Shown one piece after another: positions 1 to 6,141 of a stretch of DNA of 17,039 nucleotides; position 1 is the stretch's first letter, and every line of letters begins with the position of its first letter. A program made the position numbers and the translations under genes. Source of the DNA: JBGMEA01 sp964444065 (GTDB lineage: Bacteria > Bacillota > Clostridia > Eubacteriales > Anaerofustaceae). A model generated the notes under the pieces. That model had not been told where the DNA came from, ran no database searches, and was given only the letters and a program-made list of their open reading frames with translations. The DNA lies in the NCBI GenBank assembly GCA_964444065.1, contig CAYUFL010000036.1, forward strand, positions 1-17,039, in the 5' to 3' direction.

Positions 1-61
1 GATGTCGGGCATGTCATTATATGTCCCCGCACTCCTCCGCTATACTGAACCGTGTCACAAG

Positions 62-87
62 CGCATGAGCCCATGCGACTTTTTTTA
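62..87 (+). terminator. Hairpin with T-tract just upstream of the first phage gene
   Basis: CGCATG (62-67) pairs perfectly with CATGCG (72-77) around an AGCC loop and is followed by a T-rich run (80-87), which is the shape of a small intrinsic terminator. It ends only a few bases before the Shine-Dalgarno site GGAGG (91-95) of the next gene. A TATACT -10-like box sits at 41-46, with no good -35. If that box is a promoter, the hairpin lies in the leader and could act as an attenuator. Otherwise it simply ends an upstream transcript lying outside the window. Confidence 0.5.
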
Positions 88-100
88 TTTGGAGGAAAAC

Positions 101-1012
101 ATGAAAACAACCTGGAACGATATCAAACAGGCGGTATGGAAACTGATGTTTCTGTCGGAGAATGAGACGGCGGAATACGAAGCATACCTGTACGACGCGG
201 CAAATTATGCGCTCATCGAGATTGCGGCGCAGGTGCAGCCGATCATCAAAACATATGAGATCGCGCAGATTCCGCTTGCCAATCTTGTGTCTGCGCAACA
301 GCAGGAATTCGATCATGAAAGGGAGGATGTGACGATTACCGTCAGCGCATACGCAGCAGCGTACACCTTTGAGGCAAACGGCAGCGGAATCTGCACGATC
401 ATCTGCTCGGACGGGAGCGCGCAGATGATTGCGCTGGAATCGGACGGAGGATACAAAACGTACAAAGGATTCTTCGGCGTGCCCGGTGCCGTGCGGATGA
501 CTTTCTCCGGTGCGTTTGCCTATCACGTGATGAATCTGGCTGTGTATGCAAGTGTGTTCGGTGCGGAAGAAAGCGATATCCCCGCGTTTGGCAGATATCA
601 CCGCTATGACATGGCGGCACTGACGAACGACGCGCTGAAGGGCAGGATGTTCCTCTCCTTTATGGAAGACATGCCCGCGGTGCGGCAGTCTTTCGATGCG
701 GGCAGTTACGAGGTGCCCGACTATTTCACCGAACAGGGCAGCGTCATTTGGCTGAATGCGCAGCAGGCGGGGAAATTCGAAGTGCTTTATAAGCAATATC
801 CGACAAAGATTACGGCAGACACGGCTGACGGTTTTGAGCCGGAAATCACGCCCGAAGCGGCGCGACTGGTGCCGCTGCTGATGGCCTGGCGTATGCTGAA
901 AGACGACGACGAACGAAAAGCGATACTGTATTTCAATGAATATCAGAACGCGAAAGTCGGGATGATGCGCGGGCTGAGCGTGGGCGGCAGTGCGCAGGTA
1001 TGGAACGCATAA
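101..1012 (+). CDS. Phage-type virion structural protein (head-tail or tail connector-like), 303 aa
   Basis: Start chosen at ATG 101 because GGAGG (91-95) lies 5 bases upstream; the frame is open further upstream but over a hairpin with no ribosome site. The protein is soluble with no signal peptide. It has an N-terminal helical section, a middle beta-rich section, and a C-terminal helical section containing MAWRMLKDDDERKAILYFNE, the style of short helical tail seen in connector and adaptor proteins of Gram-positive podo/siphoviruses. I infer a virion role from overall character, not from a catalytic motif. No other phage gene is visible until 9364, and in podoviral clusters such a gene would normally sit just before the hub-like gene found there. 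The stop codon (1010-1012) lies inside the first palindrome of the repeat array. An alternative is a host protein of unknown function. Confidence 0.55.
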   Translation: MKTTWNDIKQAVWKLMFLSENETAEYEAYLYDAANYALIEIAAQVQPIIKTYEIAQIPLANLVSAQQQEFDHEREDVTITVSAYAAAYTFEANGSGICTIICSDGSAQMIALESDGGYKTYKGFFGVPGAVRMTFSGAFAYHVMNLAVYASVFGAEESDIPAFGRYHRYDMAALTNDALKGRMFLSFMEDMPAVRQSFDAGSYEVPDYFTEQGSVIWLNAQQAGKFEVLYKQYPTKITADTADGFEPEITPEAARLVPLLMAWRMLKDDDERKAILYFNEYQNAKVGMMRGLSVGGSAQVWNA

Positions 1013-1181
1013 AATGCGTTCCGTACCTGTCGTGGGAGTAAAAAAGGATCGCATAAAAATGGAATGCATAAAATGCATTTGGAACGCATAAAATGCTCTG
1101 GGAACGCATAAAATGCTCTGGGAGCGCATAAAATGCTCTGGGAGCGCATAAAATGCTTTGGGAACGCATAAAATGCGTTCC
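1002..1181. repeat. Array of 20-bp palindromic repeats, bounded by two perfect 21-bp palindromes
   Basis: The first element (1002-1022) and the last (1161-1181) are identical perfect palindromes: arms GGAACGCAT and ATGCGTTCC around AAA, each followed by GTAC. Between them are units in exact 20-bp register starting at 1061, 1081, 1101, 1121 and 1141 (type GGAACGCATAAAATGCTCTG), plus a partial unit at 1046-1060. Inner units keep GCAT-AAA-ATGC but mostly lose the outer arm. The unit at 1061 carries a paired change (AATGCAT/ATGCATT) that preserves its palindrome. At the left end the symmetry extends outwards (CAGGTA 995-1000 with TACCTG 1024-1029), giving a very long potential stem across the stop codon of the first gene. 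Further copies lie at 5541 and 5742. Confidence 0.9.
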
Positions 1182-1206
1182 GTACGGATCTGATTTATTT
1201 TCTGCT

Positions 1207-1234
1207 TTGTTTTTTTCGGGTTCGATGCTATGAT
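1207..1234 (+). promoter_or_regulatory. Candidate promoter of the MarR gene (extended -10)
   Basis: TATGAT (1229-1234) is preceded by TG at 1226-1227, an extended -10. TTGTTT (1207-1212) lies 16 bases upstream as a weak -35. It is correctly oriented for the gene at 1333 and leaves a leader of about 95 nt. Confidence 0.5.
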
Positions 1235-1248
1235 TAGTAAGGATATTT

Positions 1249-1298
1249 TCGGGCAACGGCGCCCGGGCGGATGTGCCCCGAAGCCGATATGTGCCCGA
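1249..1298 (+). promoter_or_regulatory. Nested stem structure in the MarR leader
   Basis: Three nested stems can be drawn by hand: TCGGGCA (1249-1255) with TGCCCGA (1292-1298); CGGC (1257-1260) with GCCG (1283-1286); and GGGC (1265-1268) with GCCC (1275-1278) around GGATGT. The outer stem is 7 perfect pairs. It is followed by A residues, not a T-tract, so it is not a terminator on this strand. I do not recognise a riboswitch class. It may be a structured 5' leader or a symmetric protein-binding region. Confidence 0.4.
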
Positions 1299-1332
1299 TC
1301 AAAAAAGAGAAATCAGCGTAAGGGTATAAGGT

Positions 1333-1836
1333 ATGGCATCGGAAACAAACGGAAATGTGCAGAGCGCACTCAATAATCTGAACGAAAAAGTCGATATTAT
1401 TTATAAACACCAGTCACTGCTCTCGGAGTATTCCTCCACGCCGCGGGATTACGGCACGGGATATCTGATGACGGAAGTGGAAGCACACACCATCGGATTC
1501 ATCGACGATCAGCGCGGCATCACTGCAACGGAATTGGCTGAGCAGACACACCGCACAAAGGGCGCGATTTCGCAGCTGATCGCGAAACTGGAAGCAAAAG
1601 GTCTGGTGCGCCGCGAAGTTGAGGAAACCAACAAGCGCACGTATCGCATTTATCTGACGGACGAAGGAATGCGGGCATGCGACATTCATCGTGCTTATGA
1701 CCGGACGCAGATGCTGGTGATGATTAACGATATTCTGCAAAAATGCACGCTGGAAGAAATCGACAGTTTTTTCAAGGTGCTGAACCGCCGCAACGAAATC
1801 ATCGAGCGTCAGTTGAGAGAGAAAAAAGGACGTTGA
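1333..1836 (+). CDS. MarR-family winged-helix transcriptional regulator
   Basis: 167 aa, a usual MarR length. The winged helix-turn-helix is clear: helix ITATELAEQ (63-71), recognition helix TKGAISQLIAKLEAKGLV (75-92), then a wing RREVEETNKRTYRIYLTDEG (93-112) with the conserved LT-EG end. Flanking N- and C-terminal helices would form the dimerisation domain. Start ATG 1333 has only a modest purine-rich site (AAGG) upstream. A strong terminator follows directly, so it is a separate transcription unit from the transporter operon. Two related palindromes with GTTTAGC half-sites lie between it and that operon, one over the operon's transcription start, so I infer that it represses nhaC-ridA-lyase. 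MarR proteins usually respond to a small ligand; here the substrate of the operon is the obvious candidate. The ligand itself cannot be read from sequence. Confidence 0.9.
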   Translation: MASETNGNVQSALNNLNEKVDIIYKHQSLLSEYSSTPRDYGTGYLMTEVEAHTIGFIDDQRGITATELAEQTHRTKGAISQLIAKLEAKGLVRREVEETNKRTYRIYLTDEGMRACDIHRAYDRTQMLVMINDILQKCTLEEIDSFFKVLNRRNEIIERQLREKKGR

Positions 1837-1840
1837 TCAT

Positions 1841-1872
1841 GAACGGAACGGGAATTGTTCCGTTCTTTTTTT
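1841..1872 (+). terminator. Rho-independent terminator of the MarR gene
   Basis: GAACGGAAC (1841-1849) pairs over 9 bases with GTTCCGTTC (1857-1865), loop 7 nt, followed by TTTTTTT (1866-1872). It starts 5 bases after the MarR stop codon. Confidence 0.93.
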
Positions 1873-1882
1873 ATATCAATAA

Positions 1883-1897
1883 GTTTAGCGGTTAAAC
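1883..1897. promoter_or_regulatory. Upstream MarR-type operator copy
   Basis: GTTTAGCGGTTAAAC is a near-palindrome with one mismatch. It shares its left half and overall form with the perfect operator at 2009-2023, 126 bp downstream (about 12 helical turns). It is placed as an auxiliary binding site of the adjacent MarR protein. Confidence 0.6.
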
Positions 1898-1943
1898 CGA
1901 TATGAAGCCGAAAAATTACATTTCGCGGGTAATATCAACTTTT

Positions 1944-1960
1944 CGCAATATAATATTGCG
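1944..1960. promoter_or_regulatory. Perfect 17-bp palindrome upstream of the nhaC promoter
   Basis: CGCAATAT-A-ATATTGCG is a perfect dyad ending 9 bases before the -35 box at 1970. Its sequence differs from the MarR-type sites, so it suggests binding of a second regulator, possibly an activator given the position. Confidence 0.5.
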
Positions 1961-1969
1961 ATTATTTTC

Positions 1970-1998
1970 TTGACGGCTTATCATTTGCGTGATATATT
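1970..1998 (+). promoter_or_regulatory. Promoter of the nhaC-ridA-lyase operon
   Basis: TTGACG (1970-1975) and TATATT (1993-1998) are separated by exactly 17 bases. The expected start of transcription, near 2005, lies just before the operator at 2009-2023. Confidence 0.8.
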
Positions 1999-2008
1999 CA
2001 GTTATATA

Positions 2009-2023
2009 GTTTAGCAGCTAAAC
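2009..2023. promoter_or_regulatory. MarR operator at the nhaC transcription start
   Basis: GTTTAGC-A-GCTAAAC is a perfect 15-bp palindrome about 10 bp after the -10 box, where a bound repressor would block initiation or promoter escape. It matches the site at 1883-1897 and the general size and symmetry of MarR operators. Confidence 0.75.
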
Positions 2024-2199
2024 AAATATACTGTTTCACAAGCATTTATTGAAGACAGAAAGAAACTTCATCTGACGGCTGAGCCGATTGCGATGCATTG
2101 CAATTGTCCGGCACATGCAAAAGACTGCATATGATAACGTTTGCCGCAATGGGGCGGACGGCGTGTCACAATTACACGGAATAGAAAGGTGGAAAAATC
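2024..2199 (+). other. Long untranslated leader of nhaC
   Basis: About 175 nt of transcript precede the nhaC start codon. Short complementary segments exist (TTGTCCG near 2105 and CGGAC near 2156), but no known riboswitch, T-box or leader peptide is recognised. The ribosome site AAAGGTGG sits about 7 bases before ATG 2200. Confidence 0.4.
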
Positions 2200-3633
2200 A
2201 TGTCTGACAAAAAACCAATCGAACAAACAAAATATGCCAAAACCTACGGAGGCATATGGGGCGGGATGTTGCCTTTGGTTGCGATGATTATTGCAATGGT
2301 GGTACTTTCACTGATGGGACTTCGTTCCACAAAAAACTTCTGGAGTGCCGGCTACCTGGCGGTGCTGATCGGGTTTTTGGTTTATAAAGATAAAGGTCGT
2401 TTCCAGGCTGCCCTGATTTCAGGCGTCCGGGATAAAATATTTGCTTTCCTCATGGCTTGCCTGCTGTTTGCCGGCGTTATGGCGAAAATCCTCAGTGCTT
2501 CGCATTTGGTCAGCAGCCTTTTGTGGATATTCGCAAAAATCAATCTGGCACCCGGCTTGATTCCCCTGCTTTGTTTTCTGATCGCGGTGGTGATTTCAAC
2601 CTCAACAGGGAGTGCGGCGGCATCTGTTACGACGGTCGTGCCGATCATGCTTCCGCTGGCTGTTGCCATGGGCTGCGATGTCAACCTGGTATGCGGCGCG
2701 ATCCTTTCCGGTGCGGCATTCGGCGATAACCTGGCTCCGATTTCGGATACCACGATTGCGTCCTCACTGACACAGGAAGTCAGCGTTATCCGCGTGGTCA
2801 AAGCACGATTGAAATACTCACTCATTGCAGGCGGTGCCGCCGCAATTGCATTCATTATTTTCGGACTCAAAACAACCAATGCACTTGCCGCGCAGGCTAT
2901 TGTTGTCGATGCGACCTATGCGTCCAGCCTCGTATTTCTGATCATGCCGATTCTGGTCATCGTACTGATGCTGAAAAAAGCGAATCTGTTTACTGCTCTG
3001 ATGATCACTGAAATTGTCGGTATTGTCATGCTGTTCGCTTTTAAATTCATTACGTTTGCTACGCTCGTTGCGAAAGACGGTTTGATCGCTACTGCTTTTG
3101 ACGGGATGTTAAGCTCCATTATCTTTATTATGTTCATCTTTATTGCAGTCGCATTGATACGCGAAGCGGGTGTGCTGGAAGCGCTGCTGAATACGATGAA
3201 GAAATTCGCAAAATCGGACAGAACCGCAGAAGTTGCTTCGGGCGCGATGATCAGCATCATGAGTATCGCGATCAGCAGCGGCACGACAGCCATTGCTTTC
3301 TGCGGACCGATTATCCGCAGCTTGCAGCGTCCTTTCAAAATCGACCGTGCGCGTGCCGCCAATCTGCTTGACGGACTCGGATGCGGCGTCGGTTATATGG
3401 TGCCGACCAATGCCGGTTGCCTGAATCTCGCAGCGCTGGCAATTGCCACAGGTGTTGTTGTCGAAGGCTTCAACCCCATATCCTTCGTCGGGTATAATTT
3501 TCATGCGATGGCACTGATTGTTGTGTTCTGGTTCGCGATTCTTTCCGGCTGGGGACGCAAGCACGAAACAGATGAAGAACTGGCTGCGGACGGTATTTTC
3601 CTCGAAGACGAAACAGTCACTGCAAACGAATAA
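2200..3633 (+). CDS. nhaC: NhaC-family Na+/H+ antiporter-type transporter
   Basis: 477 aa, the usual family length, and strongly hydrophobic with about a dozen membrane segments from residue 20 to 455. The hallmark of the NhaC family is present at residues 170-185 (SGAAFGDNLAPISDTT), with a second conserved region near SGTTAIAFCGP. It sits in the cytoplasmic membrane and couples Na+ to H+ or substrate movement. The family includes true Na+/H+ antiporters and also amino-acid carriers such as the predicted methionine transporter MetT. The downstream neighbours here (RidA and a C-S lyase, same strand) make import of a sulfur amino acid or thioether, or exchange of substrate and product, at least as likely as sodium export. 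It is the first gene of the MarR-controlled unit. The specificity is inference. Confidence 0.88.
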   Translation: MSDKKPIEQTKYAKTYGGIWGGMLPLVAMIIAMVVLSLMGLRSTKNFWSAGYLAVLIGFLVYKDKGRFQAALISGVRDKIFAFLMACLLFAGVMAKILSASHLVSSLLWIFAKINLAPGLIPLLCFLIAVVISTSTGSAAASVTTVVPIMLPLAVAMGCDVNLVCGAILSGAAFGDNLAPISDTTIASSLTQEVSVIRVVKARLKYSLIAGGAAAIAFIIFGLKTTNALAAQAIVVDATYASSLVFLIMPILVIVLMLKKANLFTALMITEIVGIVMLFAFKFITFATLVAKDGLIATAFDGMLSSIIFIMFIFIAVALIREAGVLEALLNTMKKFAKSDRTAEVASGAMISIMSIAISSGTTAIAFCGPIIRSLQRPFKIDRARAANLLDGLGCGVGYMVPTNAGCLNLAALAIATGVVVEGFNPISFVGYNFHAMALIVVFWFAILSGWGRKHETDEELAADGIFLEDETVTANE

Positions 3634-3670
3634 CACGTAAAATCGGATATATTTCCGTTAACTGCATAGA

Positions 3671-3702
3671 CGGCATGAAATCGGGTCCTCCTTCTCATGC
3701 CG
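3671..3702 (+). promoter_or_regulatory. Hairpin between nhaC and ridA with a CCTCCTT loop
   Basis: CGGCATGA (3671-3678) pairs perfectly with TCATGCCG (3695-3702). The 16-nt loop contains TCCTCCTT, the same sequence as the anti-Shine-Dalgarno tail of 16S rRNA. No T-tract follows, so it is not a terminator. It may be an RNA processing or stability element in the operon, or may pair with the purine-rich ribosome site of ridA (3769-3776). This 150-nt spacer has no convincing promoter. Confidence 0.4.
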
Positions 3703-3783
3703 CATATCATGATCGGACAGGAGATGCGCAGCATTCGGAGCTTTTTCAGTGTTGCGCCGTTCCCGTCAAGAAAAGGAATGACA

Positions 3784-4164
3784 ATGAAACAGAAAATAGA
3801 AACCAACCTGGCTCCCGCAGCAATCGGACCTTATTCACAGGCGACGGCATGTTCCAATCTGCTGTTCGTATCGGGACAGCTTCCTGTCGATCCGAAGACT
3901 TCGGAGATGGCGGCGGACATCCGTGCGCAGAGCAGACAAAGCCTGGAAAACCTGAAACAGATCTTGGAATGCGCGGGTTCCGGCATGAACAATGTGATGA
4001 AAACAACCGTGTTCCTTGCAGATATGAACGATTTTGCGGCAATGAACGAAGTATACGCCGAGGCATTCGGGACAGGGATCCACCCGGCAAGATCGACCGT
4101 ACAGGTGGCGCGCCTGCCGAAGGATGCGCTGGTGGAGATTGAAGCGATTGCTTATATCGAATAA
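3784..4164 (+). CDS. ridA: RidA-family (YjgF/YER057c/UK114) enamine/imine deaminase
   Basis: 126 aa when started at ATG 3784, exactly the family norm; AAAAGGA lies about 8 bases upstream. Upstream in-frame ATGs (3697, 3778) would only add non-conserved residues. Family marks are visible: IGPYSQA (14-20), LLFVSGQLPVDP (26-37), the substrate-carboxylate arginine R103 in HPARSTVQV, and the C-terminal VEIEAIAY with E118/E120. RidA trimers in the cytosol hydrolyse reactive enamine/imine intermediates such as 2-aminoacrylate to 2-oxoacids and ammonia, protecting PLP enzymes. Here the gene lies 18 bases before a PLP C-S lyase, an enzyme type that produces 2-aminoacrylate, so the pair makes chemical sense. 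It is co-transcribed with nhaC by inference. Confidence 0.92.
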   Translation: MKQKIETNLAPAAIGPYSQATACSNLLFVSGQLPVDPKTSEMAADIRAQSRQSLENLKQILECAGSGMNNVMKTTVFLADMNDFAAMNEVYAEAFGTGIHPARSTVQVARLPKDALVEIEAIAYIE

Positions 4165-4182
4165 AGGAAGATATGACAGACG

Positions 4183-5373
4183 ATGAAAAAATATGACTTT
4201 GAAACGATCCTTCCGCGTTACGGTACCGGAAGCATGAAATGGGACGAAATGAAAAAGTATCCGAAGGTTGCTGAGGATGTGATTCCGTTTTCCGTAGCGG
4301 ATATGGAACTGCGCAATGCTCCCGAAGTAATCGAAGGGCTGAAATCATTTCTGGAGCGCACTGTGCTGGGATACGCAAACCCGACGCCGGAATATTTCGA
4401 TGCCGTATGCGCATGGATGAAAAAAAGAAACGGATGGGACATCCAAACGGACTGGATCAAAGACGGCCCGGGGGTGATCAACGCGTTCTTTACCGCGGTG
4501 AAAGCGTTCACCGAAGAGGGTGAGGGCGTGATGCTGATGACACCGGTCTACTATCCGATGTATTATGCGATTACCCGCAACAACCGCGTGCTCGTGGACA
4601 ATCCGCTAGTCATCTGCGGTGATCGGTACGAAATCGACTTTGATGATTTCGAGAAAAAAGCAAAAGAACCCAACACAAAACTATTGATTTTATGCAGTCC
4701 GCACAACCCGACAGGGCGTGTCTGGACGCTGGAAGAACTGACGCGCATCGGGAATATCTGTGCGGCAAACAATGTGACAGTCGTTTCCGACGAGATTCAC
4801 AGCGATTTGATTCTGCCCGGCTACAAACATATCCCGTTTGCATCGATTTGCGGCGAATTTGCCGAAATTTCGCTCACCTGCACTGCACCGAGCAAAACAT
4901 TCAACCTTGCAGGTATGCAGACTGCGAACACGATCATACCGAACGAAGCACTCCGCGAGCGTTACTGGACGGAAGTGATGACAACGGAAGGGAACCCAAA
5001 ATGCAATATTTTGGGACTGCAAGCCTGTCGTCTGGCATATGAAAACTGCGAAGAATGGCTCGATCAAGTGCTTGCGCTGATTGAAACCAACAGAAAAACA
5101 GTGGTTGATTTCATCGGAAGAGAACTCCCAAAAATTAAAATCTTCCGACTGGAAGGTACCTATCTGCTCTGGATGGACTGCAACGGACTGGGTATTGAGC
5201 ATAACGAACTGGCACGCATTCTCAAAGAAGAAGCCAACCTGTTTTTTGATGAAGGCGACATTTTCGGTGCGCAGGGCGAAGGCTTTGAACGCTGGAATCT
5301 CGCATGTCCGACCCGCTATATCGAGCAGGGTCTGGAACGTATGAAAACAGCTTTGATTCCGCACATCAACTGA
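4183..5373 (+). CDS. MalY/PatB-type PLP-dependent cystathionine beta-lyase (C-S lyase), aminotransferase fold
   Basis: 396 aa, class I/II aminotransferase fold of the MalY/PatB subgroup. Visible signatures are IPFSVADMEL (34-43), PVYYPMY (121-127), CSPHNPTGR with N175, SDEIHSDL with D203 (cofactor pyridine N), and TAPSKTFNLAG with the Schiff-base lysine K238. A C-terminal arginine in NLACPTRYIEQG would bind the substrate carboxylate. The reaction is beta-elimination of cystathionine, cysteine or S-substituted cysteines to a thiol and 2-aminoacrylate, which becomes pyruvate and ammonia. It directly follows ridA and ends the operon at a strong terminator. The SD-like AAGGA lies about 14 bases from ATG 4183. 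A seven-codon frame beginning at ATG 4173 overlaps this start and may couple translation. The exact substrate is not deducible. Confidence 0.88.
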   Translation: MKKYDFETILPRYGTGSMKWDEMKKYPKVAEDVIPFSVADMELRNAPEVIEGLKSFLERTVLGYANPTPEYFDAVCAWMKKRNGWDIQTDWIKDGPGVINAFFTAVKAFTEEGEGVMLMTPVYYPMYYAITRNNRVLVDNPLVICGDRYEIDFDDFEKKAKEPNTKLLILCSPHNPTGRVWTLEELTRIGNICAANNVTVVSDEIHSDLILPGYKHIPFASICGEFAEISLTCTAPSKTFNLAGMQTANTIIPNEALRERYWTEVMTTEGNPKCNILGLQACRLAYENCEEWLDQVLALIETNRKTVVDFIGRELPKIKIFRLEGTYLLWMDCNGLGIEHNELARILKEEANLFFDEGDIFGAQGEGFERWNLACPTRYIEQGLERMKTALIPHIN

Positions 5374-5420
5374 TGCTGCTTCACAGCCGTCGGAAAACGA
5401 TGTGACAGTCATTATTGGAA

Positions 5421-5473
5421 TAACTCGCCTGCCCGGCAAGAACCCCAACTTGCTTTGGCAGCGGGTTATTTTT
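5421..5473 (+). terminator. Long-stem terminator of the nhaC-ridA-lyase operon
   Basis: TAACTCGC (5421-5428) pairs with GCGGGTTA (5461-5468) with one T-G wobble. TGCC (5430-5433) pairs with GGCA (5457-5460) across a one-base bulge, and GCAAG (5436-5440) pairs with CTTGC (5449-5453). ATTTTTG follows. Confidence 0.8.
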
Positions 5474-5540
5474 GTGTGGATTTCATCGTTCGACCGAGAA
5501 TGCATCGTAACAATCAGGATCGGACGCGTGATATAAAAAA

Positions 5541-5561
5541 GGAACGCATGATATGCGTTCC
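5541..5561. repeat. Dispersed 21-bp palindrome, copy with GAT centre
   Basis: Arms GGAACGCAT and ATGCGTTCC around GAT, a perfect palindrome identical in its arms to those at 1002 and 1161. A degenerate unit begins exactly 20 bp upstream (CGGACGCGTGATAT at 5521), so this locus too shows traces of a 20-bp array. Confidence 0.85.
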
Positions 5562-5585
5562 CCAGGCTGCTGAAAAACCCGAAAC

Positions 5586-5610
5586 GTAAAACAATGAACG
5601 ATTGTTTTAC
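5586..5610. repeat. Perfect 10-bp inverted repeat
   Basis: GTAAAACAAT (5586-5595) and ATTGTTTTAC (5601-5610) around GAACG. It is AT-rich, has no T-tract, and lies between the two palindrome copies in a gene-free stretch. The stretch 5374-5768 holds this hairpin, the operon terminator, the two palindromes and a smaller dyad GATGAC-TTT-GTCATC (5720-5734), and no gene that I can support. Confidence 0.5.
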
Positions 5611-5741
5611 TTACATCGTTGCACAAACATTCATTCTCGCTTGCATATGTTCTTATATGCGGCACTCACCTGAATATTTGTGCGCCTTGTCTTCGGTTTT
5701 TTCATTCAGCCTGCATTTTGATGACTTTGTCATCACTCTGA

Positions 5742-5762
5742 GGAACGCATGATATGCGTTCC
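5742..5762. repeat. Dispersed 21-bp palindrome, second copy with GAT centre
   Basis: Identical to 5541-5561. On the minus strand it begins 7 bases after the stop codon of the small gene 5769-6059, so like the 1002 copy it lies at the 3' end of a gene. Confidence 0.85.
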
Positions 5763-5768
5763 AAACGG

Positions 5769-6059
5769 TTAGCGTTTGAGATAGAAGATGGCGACAATGA
5801 TCAGAATCGGAGAATACAAGATAGAATAAAGAAATTCGTTTCTGATCGTGCCGCGCCACTGGTGCAGTCCGTCGATGGTGAGACTGACGGTGCTGTGGTG
5901 CGGATTCTCGCTTTTGTCGTAAAAGAAAAATCGGGCATGATCGCCGCGGAGATAATCTTCCAGCCGATCATGTTCTATCTTTAGTTTTTTGCTCAGCCAT
6001 GCCGCACTCTTCGGGGATTTGTGCGTATAGCGTATGATCTTTTTTTCGATCTGATCCAT
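5769..6059 (-). CDS. Small winged-helix-like protein with C-terminal membrane segment, 96 aa
   Basis: I chose ATG at 6059 because a near-perfect AAGGAGGT (minus strand, 6064-6071) lies 4 bases upstream; the start at 6083 lacks one. Residues 1-40 (MDQIEKKIIRYTHKSPKSAA onward to LSKKLKIEHDRLEDYL) read as a small HTH or winged-helix fold. A basic/aromatic stretch follows, and the protein ends in a single hydrophobic segment (FLYSILYSPILIIVAIFYL) and KR. This suggests a membrane-tethered DNA-binding or adaptor protein, although membership of a named family is not recognised. Its own promoter (6113-6141) and a dyad between promoter and start codon point to separate, possibly self-directed, regulation. 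There is no clear terminator; a dispersed palindrome follows the stop codon. Confidence 0.7.
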   Translation of the reverse strand: MDQIEKKIIRYTHKSPKSAAWLSKKLKIEHDRLEDYLRGDHARFFFYDKSENPHHSTVSLTIDGLHQWRGTIRNEFLYSILYSPILIIVAIFYLKR

Positions 6060-6071
6060 AACGACCTCCTT

Positions 6072-6100
6072 ATATTGAACCAAAATTGCCGATTCAATAT
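6072..6100. promoter_or_regulatory. Operator-like dyad in the leader of the small membrane HTH gene
   Basis: ATATTGAA (6072-6079) and TTCAATAT (6093-6100) form a perfect 8-bp inverted repeat whose half-site centres are 21 bp apart, two helical turns. It lies just downstream of the minus-strand -10 box, between promoter and ribosome site, a repressor position. Confidence 0.6.
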
Positions 6101-6112
6101 CCCATCATGGTT

Positions 6113-6141
6113 TTTATACTACAATTCGCGCGGTTTGTCAA
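6113..6141 (-). promoter_or_regulatory. Promoter of the small membrane HTH gene
   Basis: On the minus strand, TTGACA (6141-6136) and TATAAA (6118-6113) are separated by exactly 17 bases, close to consensus. A run of eight Gs on the plus strand (6142-6149) flanks the -35. Confidence 0.85.

Noticed and set aside
2..100. N-terminal extension of the first phage gene to position 2
   Set aside because: The extension crosses a hairpin with T-tract and lacks a ribosome site, while ATG 101 has GGAGG at proper distance.
17..1129. Long minus-strand reading frame opposite the first phage gene
   Set aside because: It runs antisense to a frame with a good ribosome site, and its N-terminal part is only the translated palindrome array (repeated AFYAF/ILCVP-type strings).
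1002..1181. Possible CRISPR array
   Set aside because: Repeat units are contiguous in a 20-bp register with no unique spacers of regular length, and no cas genes are nearby.
4173..4196. Seven-codon frame overlapping the lyase start
   Set aside because: Too short to support as a gene; may only help translational coupling between ridA and the lyase.
4690..5505. 271-aa minus-strand frame inside the lyase gene
   Set aside because: Shadow of a clear PLP enzyme on the other strand; no start signal, and the product has no recognisable domain.
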